Below are positions 19,407 to 27,914 of a stretch of DNA of 27,914 nt, in pieces (the first letter of the stretch is position 1; every line of letters starts with the position of its first letter). Under the pieces are notes generated by a model. The model did not search any database and had not been told where the DNA came from. It saw nothing but the letters and a program-made list of their open reading frames with translations. Source of the DNA: Ectocarpus siliculosus (taxonomy: Eukaryota > Sar > Phaeophyceae > Ectocarpales > Ectocarpaceae); NCBI GenBank assembly GCA_000310025.1, contig FN649734.1, forward strand, positions 1,967,157 to 1,995,070, read 5' to 3'. The position numbers and the translations under genes are program-made.

Positions 19407-22400
19407 TGAATGAATGAATATTCGTATGCGCTCAGCAGTCGAATTTGGAAAGTACATTAGTTCAATTGTTGAAGCTGTATTCTGCGGTTTGTCGTACGTC
19501 AGTGCAAGTATTCACTTGTTGTGCGTGCAAGCAATACTTGATGTGCATACGTGGCACAAGTTCGAGAGCATGGTGCTGAAGTCATCTTTCCAGAAACGTA
19601 TCGTAGCTTCCGAGTACCGTATTCTGAACACGTGTGATTGGTCGACGTTGTCGGATAGGCGTGATTCCATGATTTCGAGGATGAGCGCGTACTCGCCCCA
19701 TCCTCTCACTCTGCTTCTTTGGGGTTGCTCAAGCTCTCTACTTCTCCGGGGTTCACTACCCCTCTATTTCTCTACATTCTTTCTGGTCTCCACTGATCAA
19801 GTAATTACATTTCCACCACACCATATTCTTCTCCTTCGGACCTTCCTGCGTACTCAGAGCCAAGCCTCTCGTACTAAAGGGTCCAGCGGCACAACAAGTG
19901 AGTTGGCACGCCGCGCTGCAGCCGTACAGGACACGTACAGGCTTACACGCAGCACTTGAGTTTTTTCCTTTGACCTGTGAATATAAGATTGCACAATCGG
20001 GTGCTCTGCTTATGTGCATCAGTGGTCATTGCTGCATACGCACGTTCTACTTGCGCGACACACTGCGGAGAGAGCACGCACCAACTCAAGAGGAAATTAG
20101 GACTACCCTTTTTGACGACAAACAACAACACCTCTTCGAGAGCCGATACGGGTCGTCAACACCCACAAGCCTACATTACCAAGAAAAGGTGTGTTAGGGT
20201 TGATTTGTTTCGGCGCAGAGTTAGTAAATTCCAGGCTCGCTTCTCCCTGCCACTGGAGAGAGAAATCCACGGTTTTTCATGGGTTCAAGGTCTGGTGACT
20301 CATTCGATAGGGGTAGCACATGATTACCCAGAAGCTTCTCGTACTCTGGTGCTTAAAAATGAGTACCCAACCCAGGAATTAATGCATCAATATATTCCGA
20401 ATGTACTCCAGGCGTGTCTCATCTAGCCTATGGTTGGACATACGTAAAAATACTTGTAGTCGAAAGATTTGCGGGAGAACCAGAAGTTTGTGGATGTAGC
20501 TATCCCTCTCATCGTGGCCCACAGTGGCCGAGCTTTCTCCACACTTCACAAACACACCAAGCTTCGGCCTACCCGGTTTACCTAACACGCTAGTGTTAAC
20601 GACTTTGTCGAGAGTGATCGGGTAGAGCCAGCCAGAGAGTTGCGGCAGCGGCAGTATCAGCTTGCTTCCCGCGACGTACTGGGTTCGCAAACCAGCTCAG
20701 GCACGTGATAGCGTTCTGCGTTTATCGGTTGTTACGTGTCGAGATATGAAATCCAAACTCTGAGCGCGCGCCGTACGGTATTGTCTGTAGCCGTCCAACT
20801 GTAAACGTTTTTCTCGGTGAGGCACGGCCGGCTACCAATCACCACACAAACCGGAAGCCCAGGGGACGGCGAAGCCACGCGTTATCGGTAGCCTCAACAA
20901 TCCAACTACCTTTTGTTCATGAGGTTGACTTGTCGAGTGGTTTCTCCACCTCCGACGGCAACAATGCCTTCTACGCGAACGTAGTAGCATAGGTAAGCCT
21001 TACTGCCAGTGTGTCATCTGTCCAACTCGATGTGCATACTGCACTTTCCCACGGTGATCAAGACACAGCATGCGACCCAGCTTCCTAGAGATCCCCACCG
21101 CAAGCCGTTTCCCGATGGCGGCACGTGCCGAGGCTTATCTCCCTTCTTCCCACGTCGAAAGTCACTGGCCTCGTACTCTCTCTGCTAGGCATCAGAAGCT
21201 GCAGCCTCAACTCGGCGTCGTTTTAGGGAATTTGTGGGCAACTTGAATCTCCTCGTGAAATCATTGTTGCCTAGAGGACTAGTAGACGAGGTGTAGGCAA
21301 TCGTGGGACGAGTAGCATCGTCGTTGAAATTCACTCACGAATCGATGCTTGATGCACACATAGTCTATACTCCATAGATGAAATAGAAAACGTTGGATGG
21401 GAAATGAGAGACAAGATATGAGTATTGAGCAAAGGTCGCGATATCCAGCAGACGTCGATGAGAATTCCGGTCAGGAAATATACGGAAGAGTGAAATGATA
21501 ATACAAATGCAACCAACAAGGAAATAAAACGCCTGCCCTGTGAAATGATGCTGGTCGCGAAACGATCACAGGTCTACCGCAGATCCGAAGCCGTGACACC
21601 AACAAACTGCCCTGCTGTTCGCCGTGCCTCGCAAGTGCAATAGTCGCAAGGTATGCTAGGGTTGGAAGAGCGGTGCACCATCATGCACGAATAGATGCAT
21701 GTATGGTGCATAGGGGAAACGCTGCCTAGGAAAAGGGAGGCAAGAAATGAGTTTTAGGAAAAACGTCGGATTTTGCTGCAGGCATCCTGTACGTTTGTTG
21801 ATGGAAGAGTGAATGAAAAAAAACAAACGAGAGAGAACATATCGCGCAAGATACCTACCGGCAATTTTCTGAATGCGAAAAGAGGAGACGTGAATAGCGT
21901 AATTTGCGATATTCGAGTACAAGTCACGAAAGGAACCCTCCGGACCCAAGTATCCAAGCAAGAACCGTGAACACTCTATCTATCCCTCGTGACGTCAGCG
22001 ATATGAAAACCCCGCTCTTGCTTCTAAAGAAGAGTTGTGTAGGGAATTAGGGCACTTGTCACAAAATAACGATCGAACACGACGTCTACGTCGGAGAGAA
22101 CGGTATTATAGTCAAAATCAAGAAAGTATGCATCCTTAACACGTGTGCTACATCATAAGAAATGCAATATCATAACTTTGGCAGACCTGCTGCTCTCTTC
22201 TGTACGCGCAGGCTATGAATATGACAGACTGTTTTTCCGTACAAAGACCCAAACTTGATTATTTCGACGGCGACCAAACCAGGTTGGTTTCTGTTGCGCC
22301 GATGCGATCTGACACTCGCGAATGAATATGGACAAGGGGTGTAAATGCCCAAGGAAGTATATTACACGATATTTTCCTGCAGAGGACTGGTGACACACAC

Positions 22401-23710
22401 GCAACTTTCCCTCGTGTGAGCGTCATCGCTCAGTCGTCGGTACCTAGAAATGAACTCTTCTCCGCGCGTGCAGAGGCTGCGCTGGAGATTTTTGTGATAA
22501 CGAACATCACGCGGACAATGAGAAAGACGCCTGTTCAACGAGCCTACATTCGATCACAGCCAGCCATCCGTTGTATGAAGGCCTCATGCACGTCTGTTTC
22601 TGGGCGCCGCGGACAAGTGATCATGTCCACTCAAATCTAAGTGAGTACCAGCGGTTCCTCGGCGCGCGAGTGAACACGGTACGTGCTTCACAACCGCTTC
22701 CTTCCTGCGGTTTGACAGTTTTTCACTCGAAGCCGTGGACCATGCACGCACGCAGTAGGTGCGTAGTTGGCAGCGTCATCGGTTGGACCAAATCCGAACA
22801 TCTGTAGAGTGACCATTTGGTTCAAAGAGGCAGTCAACAGAATGTGCGCCATAGGTTAACCTTTGCTGCTCCGAACGACGCGAGTGAATTTCGTCCCCGT
22901 GATCGAGGATCAGTCAGTCACACTACCCCCAGGCGACGGCTGAACTCATTCCGACGTATGCATACGGTAGTACTACTACTGTAGGTGGAACGGACCAATG
23001 CTCGGCGCAGTGGCGATCCTCTTTATGTATGCTCCGCGTTCGCGTGATGACATCGAAGGTTCACAGAGAGACACGGATGTGGCGAATTGTATTCCGCGGA
23101 TAAGAATATCTGGAGGTGTAGAGATGAGTCACTGGACCCCGTAACCCACATGTGTGCATTTTCTTCCTCGCTCTTCTGCCTCTCCTCTTGGTGATCTGAT
23201 ACACATGGTGAACCAAACTTCTTGTGGCCCGATGACGCATACATGAGCATACAAATATTCCACGGTTATTTTCTCGGAGTGTATTGGGGTTCTTCGTTCA
23301 CGTGCGCAGAGTCGGGATGCTGAAAATTGGTTGGACGGTTGTTTCGACGCATTCTTGTAGCGGATGAAACAAAGCGGAAAAAACAATCTACGTGAAGGTT
23401 CGTCCGCCACACGTACATGTAGTTCCGAGCAAGTGTCTGGCGGGGGTCAACCGTCGTGATGGGCTCCTTCCGTGGCTGTGCACTTAAACCGCGAAAGAAC
23501 AAGAACCGCATCAATTATTTTACGGTTCTCTCGGTCAAGAAAAGGAATACTCTTGAGGGAAACACACACTTCACGTGGTTCCTTGATGACAAGTTTTCGG
23601 TAAAACGCGGCGGTGCTTGCTGTGGGCCCTCTTCTCCAGGCAGAGTAAGCGACTCGCCAGGTTTGGCTAATCGTCCCCGACGATTTGTTCTCGAATGGTT
23701 TTCTCGGAGA

Positions 23711-23780
23711 AGGGCCTCGAGCCCTGTGCAACCAGGCTTTTCGCTAGGGCCTCGAGCCCTGCGCGACTGGGCTTTTAGTG
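23711..23780. repeat. 35-bp tandem duplication with palindromic core
   Basis: Units 23711-23745 and 23746-23780 share AGGGCCTCGAGCCCTG and a GGCTTTT ending. Within each, AGGGC pairs with GCCCT around CTCGA; in unit 2, AGCCC can also pair with GGGCT. Confidence 0.85.
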
Positions 23781-24233
23781 AGGTCATCCTGCTTGGCGGT
23801 GGCTGAGTCGTGCTCCAGGAGCGGGCAAGAACGGTAGCGGGCGCCAACCTGATTCTACCGCCCTAAGTCGTGGGGGGGTTGCTCTCGGGGTCTTGTCGTT
23901 TCAAAGGCGCGCATCCTTTCATGGCACGGCGTCACTTCGCCGAGACCAAATCAAGGCAAGTCGGGCAAAAAAAACTAAAACGGCGCTATATCCTTAGAAG
24001 CATCCATGTACAGGAAGGCGGTGCCAAGCTTTCGGAACACCCGCCTCAACGTGCTTCTCCCTAACAAAAGAAGCCGGGAAACGTCAACGAGCAACACCAT
24101 GCCTATCACTACGGCGTTGGGTCGACGCGTGTCACGATAACGAGGCCCCCCACAAGAAAAAATGAACCAGACAAACCGCCGTCCGCATCAAGGAAGAATC
24201 CAAGGGCATTTAGTTCGGTCTACAGAAAAAGAA

Positions 24234-24293
24234 CTACTGGATGCAGTCCGCAACCATTCGGCTGACGTCCGGCTGGTTGCTCCGCACCGCAAT
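24234..24293 (-). CDS. COPG: Coatomer gamma, last coding exon
   Basis: Nineteen codons, IAVRSNQPDVSRMVADCIQ, then TAG at 24234-24236. Acceptor TTCCGGCAG precedes 24293. The V-R-S-x-x-x-x-V-S ending is the usual gamma-COP C terminus. Confidence 0.9.
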   Translation of the reverse strand: MAVRSNQPDVSRMVADCIQ

Positions 24294-26808
24294 CTGCCGG
24301 AATGGGGATCGGAACGGAGACGGGACGCGTCGTCAAGCAAGGGGAGACAAGACGGACACGGGCCGTAAGAACAAAGAAAACTAGCCTCATCGAGCGAGTG
24401 GGGCAACCAAACACGCGGCGAGAGACCTGCGGGATCGGACGACGGAACCTGGCGCCACGGGCTGCAACATAGGAGAACCGAAACGAAAACAAAAACAAAG
24501 GTGGAGCGACACAGTTCATTTCACTCCACTACACCGTCGGGAGATACGACGAATCCGCTGCTTTGGGTGCTATATGCTAAAACACCAGGAAAGGACGCAC
24601 CAAAAAGAACATGGCGTTCGTTGTCAACACAAGCAGACCCTAGGAACAGCGAAACGTTCGGCACGCATCACTCGTCCCCTCCATCGATAACAATGTCCAC
24701 CGGAGATGACTGAGCCAAACAGTTGCTTTCGAGCTGTCCGAGAGGCCTTACTCGCCTACCTCGCCGGCAAACGCGAGCAAGAGAGGCAACAACTGTGCCC
24801 CGACGGTGCGTTCTGTACTTCCTACCTTGAGGATGCAGCCCGCCTGCGGGTCCACGTTAAGCTGAGCCCTGACCAACACCGGGACATTACCCACGAAGAT
24901 GCCGCAGAGGTGCAACGCGTGCTCCTTCTTGCCCGCAGCGACGCTATTTTTATTTTTGTTCCGTTTCGGGGCGCGGCGCAATGTCCCGCCACGGGAACCA
25001 ACGGTGGCATCGACAAAAAAAAAGAAAGAGGAAAGGTGGTCAGAAACAGAAAAAAAAAAAAAGACAACAAGCGTTAGCTCTCGCAGATAGGACACGATGA
25101 AATCCGTGAGAAAGCAAGAGGGCGGCCGGGCACCTCCTTCACATAGTCAGCTCTAGCAGAAAGAAGCGAAACACGTGCAAACACGGAAGGCAATCTGTGA
25201 AGAGACGGGCCAAGAAAGCTAGAATCAGGAAATAGCAAGGACGAGGGGTGAGAAAAGTCGACAACCAGCTTCTCGTTCAAAACCAGCAACATGCTTCATG
25301 CGGGCCCTTCGTCAATGTACATGTTAGTGCTCACAGCCACCCCGACATAGGGGGTCTAAGAGAAATGGCACCAACATCAACACCTTCCACGGAAAAGCAC
25401 GACAAGTCGGCATATCTGTCGCATGGTCACTTTAGGAAAACACATACATCAGGACATACACGCTGCTGCGTGATGCCCTCTCGATGCCCACCAATCCCGT
25501 CAATGCAAAACCCATGCTCACGCAGGTCACGATATGTACCTCCCGGTCCCGTCGCAGGTCTGCATCCCCAGGAAGTCCTCCACCGCGGCTACGGCCTCCT
25601 GCAGCCTCTTGAAGCCCAACGCGAACTTCTCCAGGACCTCCGCCTCGGCGCCCATCTGCTCCCATCCCCGACGGAAGTCTCCCAGGCTCACCTTGGGGGG
25701 GGGAGAAGTTGTTCAACGTGGGGATCCTCATATTTCGCCTTTGTTGTATTGCTATCCTTTTTGGAGAAGTTTTCCAACCGTGCGCATCCTCATACTTCAC
25801 TACATCATCGTTGTAAGGCGTGTTTTTTGGAGATGGAGAAGTTTTTCAACGTGCGGATCCTCAATTTTTGCCATATTTTCATTTTTCAAGGTTTTGCTTT
25901 TTTATTCGGGGGGGAGTGGGGGGGGTGGGGGGGCAACGTCGTTCCATGTCGAGTCGCCGACACCGACAAAACCGGCGTGGAGATATTGTACCAAATTGAA
26001 CACGCCCATGAACAGAAAAATGACAACATTATGACAAAAAAAGGCCGCAAAACAAATCTTCTAAAGAATATTCTGCAGAGAAATGGAAACTGCCATAAAA
26101 AACACTTGGCCTCGCCCCCCCCCCCCCAATGTGCTAAGCCCTGCCCAATGCCTGCCTGCCCGTATACCTGCCTGGCGCACGGCACACAAACATAACGAAG
26201 CTCGGCCGACACCACGCCGGCCATGCCTGGTGCAGGAGGCTAAACAACGCACGTCGAAACAGACAACAGAAATAAAACGCACCCGGGGCACGAAAAAGGA
26301 GGCAAAAAAATACACATGACGATACAGTACGGGCAACAAAAAACGCCGAAGCCTCCACCAGACAGACAGGCAGCCACCAAAAACAGTCGACCAGCACCAC
26401 CACGTACGCGAGTACGCGTTGCAAGTGTAGCGGAGACTCACCACGTTACCCTGACCCCTCTGCAGACACCATATCGTACGGAAGACGTGGGGGGACATTT
26501 ACCGAAAACACGGCAGAACACGCGGCAGGCGCCGGCCGGCACTTGCGACGAAATGCCGCATGCTCTGCTGCTACAACTTCTGCGGGTGCTGCAATACTGT
26601 AGCAGCAGCAAGACCGTCACGCACGCTAGTACGGGTGCAAGCGTGGCAGCAGCAAGCGTGGAGCTATTCAGCAGCTAGCGACTGTGGTTACCTTGGCCAT
26701 GAAGTCGGCCGTGGCGATGTTGAGCTGCTCCAGGGGATACTCCTCCTCGAATCCTTCCTCGTCCTCGTCCCCCTCCAGCAGACCCGTCGCGGGGTCCACA
26801 TCCAACGC
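24234..26808 (-). CDS. COPG: Coatomer subunit gamma, C-terminal part (four exons; 5' part beyond the window)
   Basis: Exons 26808-26692, 25691-25540, 24943-24826 and 24293-24234 join in phase to about 149 codons ending in TAG. They form the appendage domain of the gamma subunit of the COPI coat, which covers Golgi-to-ER and intra-Golgi vesicles on the cytosolic face. Signature segments are DVDPATG, an acidic EEGFEEEYPLE, DFRRGWEQMG, FLGMQTCDGTG, KKEHALHLCGIFVG and the ending IAVRSNQPDVSRMVADCIQ. In known gamma subunits these come in the same order before the stop. The platform half of the appendage, the linker and the HEAT-repeat trunk must lie to the right. Splice sites are GT...AG and nothing looks broken. 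Confidence 0.93.
24294..24825 (-). other. Coatomer gamma intron
   Basis: Donor GTAGGA is at 24820-24825 and acceptor AG at 24294-24295. I see nothing notable inside. Confidence 0.85.
24826..24943 (-). CDS. COPG: Coatomer gamma exon
   Basis: It encodes VAAGKKEHALHLCGIFVGN and then VPVLVRAQLNVDPQAGCILK. The leading C completes a Ser codon with the AG of the previous exon. The acceptor AAAAATAG is unusually A-rich, but it is the only site that keeps phase and the expected DGTG-x-V-x-x-GKKEH join. Confidence 0.88.
25540..25691 (-). CDS. COPG: Coatomer gamma exon
   Basis: It encodes VSLGDFRRGWEQMGAEAEVL, then EKFALGFKRLQEAVAAVEDF and LGMQTCDGTG, with two bases left over. The acceptor tract is almost pure C ending CCAAG, and the donor is GTACAT. 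This is the appendage subdomain that contacts coat regulators in known family members. Confidence 0.93.
25702..25863. repeat. 29-bp repeat, three copies in a coatomer intron
   Basis: The sequence GGAGAAGTTNTTCAACGTG plus CGGATCCTCA recurs at 25702-25730, 25763-25792 and 25835-25863, spaced about 61 and 72 bp. Copies 1 and 3 are the closest. Confidence 0.85.
25908..25933 (+). other. G-quadruplex-like tract
   Basis: Three long G runs (7, 8 and 7 G) are separated by AGT/T spacers, enough for a quadruplex on the plus strand. It lies in a coatomer intron, so the transcript carries the C-rich strand. Confidence 0.7.
26692..26808 (-). CDS. COPG: Coatomer gamma exon (first one in the window)
   Basis: It encodes ALDVDPATGLLEGDEDEEGF, EEEYPLEQLN and IATADFMAK. 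The DVDPATG...EDEY-LE-L pattern sits in the gamma-COP appendage just before the exon at 25540. Acceptor TCCGCCCAG and donor GTAACC frame it. The preceding exon is not found in the next 1.1 kb. Confidence 0.92.
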
Positions 26809-26844
26809 CTGGGCGGAGAAGAAACGCACGCACACACACGCTTC

Positions 26845-27306
26845 GATCAGATGGTTAGCGCGCGCGATGCTAATCAAGGAAACACACACACAAACACACA
26901 CTTGCTTGGAAAGTGTTGGTGTTCATATTCTCGCTACAAGACTGACGTCTCTTGATTGGTCCGCTGGTTAGCGCGGTCGATGCTAAATGAGGAGACACAC
27001 ACGAAAAGATTGAGTCCTTCCCTTGCACTTCAGAAGCGGGACACTGTCTTCCAACTCACGCGCGCCCCTCCCTCGTCGGTGTAACTGTTTGAACTAGAAA
27101 CTGTTCGTTTTTATCCCGTTACAAGACTGGCGTCTTTTCATTGGTCAGACGGCTAGCGCGGTCGATGCGAACAACAAAAACACAGCACACGCACCTAAAA
27201 AAAAAAACACGCACGTGACCTCAAAAGTAGAAGCATTTTGTGATTTCAATCAATCGCACCGAGGCACGAGTCTGTTCATTGGTCAGTCGGTTGGCGCGGT
27301 CGATGC
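26845..27306. repeat. Spaced repeat, four copies, ATTGGTC...TAGCGCGGTCGATGC
   Basis: Copies lie at about 26845-26873, 26937-26986, 27121-27170 and 27266-27306. The shared core is like GGTTAGCGCGGTCGATGC; three copies also carry a preceding ATTGGTC, and two of those begin with ACAAGACTG-CGTCT. Between the copies are A/CA-rich stretches. Confidence 0.8.
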
Positions 27307-27627
27307 ACACAATAAAAAACACGAAGGGAAATTAGGCAACAAACCCACGGAGCATCCGCATGGATGATCATGGCAGACGACACCCAAAGAACAGGAAGTA
27401 GTCAGCAGGGAATGAATCGAAACAAGGAACCAACCAACACGAGTGATCGCCGGCTACATCTACATCCGAAGGCTGCGTTGCCCACACAACTATCGAGGCG
27501 AAGGACAAGTTAATCGGTCGCGGTTTTCTTCAGGAAGACCGAATTCAAAGCAAGTCGTGGGGACTATCATCTTCCTTGCCATCCGCAGGCCCCCTCTACG
27601 AAACAGCACCCTGACTCACAGCGGAAC

Positions 27628-27644
27628 GGGGGGGGGGGGGGGGG
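27628..27644 (+). repeat. Poly-G run (17 G)
   Basis: Seventeen consecutive G, followed after 10 bases by CCCCC. It is a length-unstable tract and a likely place for sequencing error. Confidence 0.9.
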
Positions 27645-27914
27645 TGAAAAAAACCCCCACAATTGCACAAAAACATGGGAAGCTTACCCCAAAAACGCGA
27701 AATCACGAGCCGATCCACACAAGACTTTTCTCTCGTACGGCAAGCCTGCCTGCCTGCCTGTGAGAGGTTGAGGGCCGTCGCGTACCGCCGTTTTCATCAA
27801 CAACTACCGTAAGAGGGGAGAGATGGCACGTCCCCGAGACCGATTTTCAAAGCTCGATTGCTCCACACCCGAAGTTCGTGCCAACACCGAAAAGGTCGGT
27901 TTTGGAAACATCTC

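Larger units (their letters stand above)
17489..24233. other. 6.7-kb region without a supportable gene
   Basis: It contains the unseen 5' UTR and promoter of the large gene near 17.5-17.9 kb (AT-rich) and the 3' flank of the coatomer gene near 24.1 kb. Between them I see degenerate repeats at 17.8-18.9 kb, hairpin clusters at 19.3-19.5 kb, a possible diverged duplication at 21.34-21.83 kb and a 35-bp tandem pair at 23.71-23.78 kb. The longest ORF (19414-19959, plus) has no recognisable content. Confidence 0.5.
26809..27914 (-). other. Probable coatomer gamma intron running off the window
   Basis: Over 1.1 kb without a segment resembling the expected preceding gamma-COP sequence. It holds a four-copy repeat, CA-rich microsatellites, a G17 run (27628-27644) and a short TGCC repeat (about 27744-27761). 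Confidence 0.55.

Noticed and set aside
19414-19959. 181-codon plus-strand ORF
   Set aside because: Composition is mixed with no domain, repeat or splice support. It is long enough to note but not to annotate.
23456-23847. Overlapping 116- and 110-codon ORFs on both strands
   Set aside because: They span the 35-bp tandem repeat, and neither has conserved features.
24706-25077. 123-codon plus-strand ORF
   Set aside because: Antisense shadow of the coatomer gamma exon at 24826-24943, ending in a poly-A-like stretch.
25248-26195. 315-codon plus-strand ORF
   Set aside because: It runs antisense through a coatomer exon, a repeat array and the G-rich tract, with no recognisable protein features.
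26841-27306. tRNA genes
   Set aside because: The D-arm-like core is not followed by an anticodon stem or a TTCGA-type T-arm. No cloverleaf could be drawn here or elsewhere in the window.
1-27914. CRISPR arrays, operons or bacterial mobile elements
   Set aside because: Repeats are few, unevenly spaced and lack spacer structure. Spliced genes show the DNA is eukaryotic nuclear.

Overview
This is nuclear DNA of an intron-rich eukaryote. Both recognisable genes lie on the minus strand and are cut into short GC-rich exons. Most exons carry ordinary GT...AG borders, and the introns run from about 0.1 to 2 kb. The mix of filamin/immunoglobulin-like repeats with a module of the 'GTF-L-F ... LE-L ... 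VTF' type, together with long introns, suggests a stramenopile, most likely a brown alga. That assignment is an inference from gene style, not a proof.

Left flank (1-2112): no convincing gene. It holds a tandem repeat of about 195 bp (586-1024) and a family of fold-back G-run/C-run hairpins with a shared TAGAC loop. Next come two spliceable 3' coding exons of unknown family (2113-2267 and 4451-4608).

Centre (5157-17488, minus): one large multi-exon gene, rebuilt here by matching splice sites and codon phase. From N to C terminus it reads: signal peptide (17350-17488); a short acidic/basic lead; filamin-like repeats alternating with two GTF-L-F modules (14811 down to 6839); a 993-bp exon (5511-6503) with an Asp/Tyr-rich acidic tract, five 18-residue amphipathic helical repeats and a membrane span; and a short tail (5157-5396). 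The inferred product is a secreted-side, membrane-anchored, Ig/filamin-like surface or wall-facing protein of about 1,300 residues. From the exon starting at 14811 down to the one ending at 6839 codon phase is continuous, although two small exons (14379-14572) are weak. The 5' end has one phase conflict, and the extreme 3' end is ambiguous.

17489-24233: about 6.7 kb without a supportable gene. It holds degenerate AT-rich repeats, CAAGT/ACTTG hairpins and a perfect-period 35-bp tandem duplication.

Right (24234-26808, minus): the last four coding exons of the coatomer gamma subunit gene (COPI vesicle coat), with intact phases and a stop codon. The gene's 5' part lies beyond the right edge. Its introns hold a three-copy 29-bp repeat, a four-copy repeat of about 30-50 bp, a G-quadruplex-like tract and a G17 run. 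The two genes are unrelated in function: one is housekeeping trafficking machinery, the other a lineage-specific surface protein that would itself pass through the secretory pathway.
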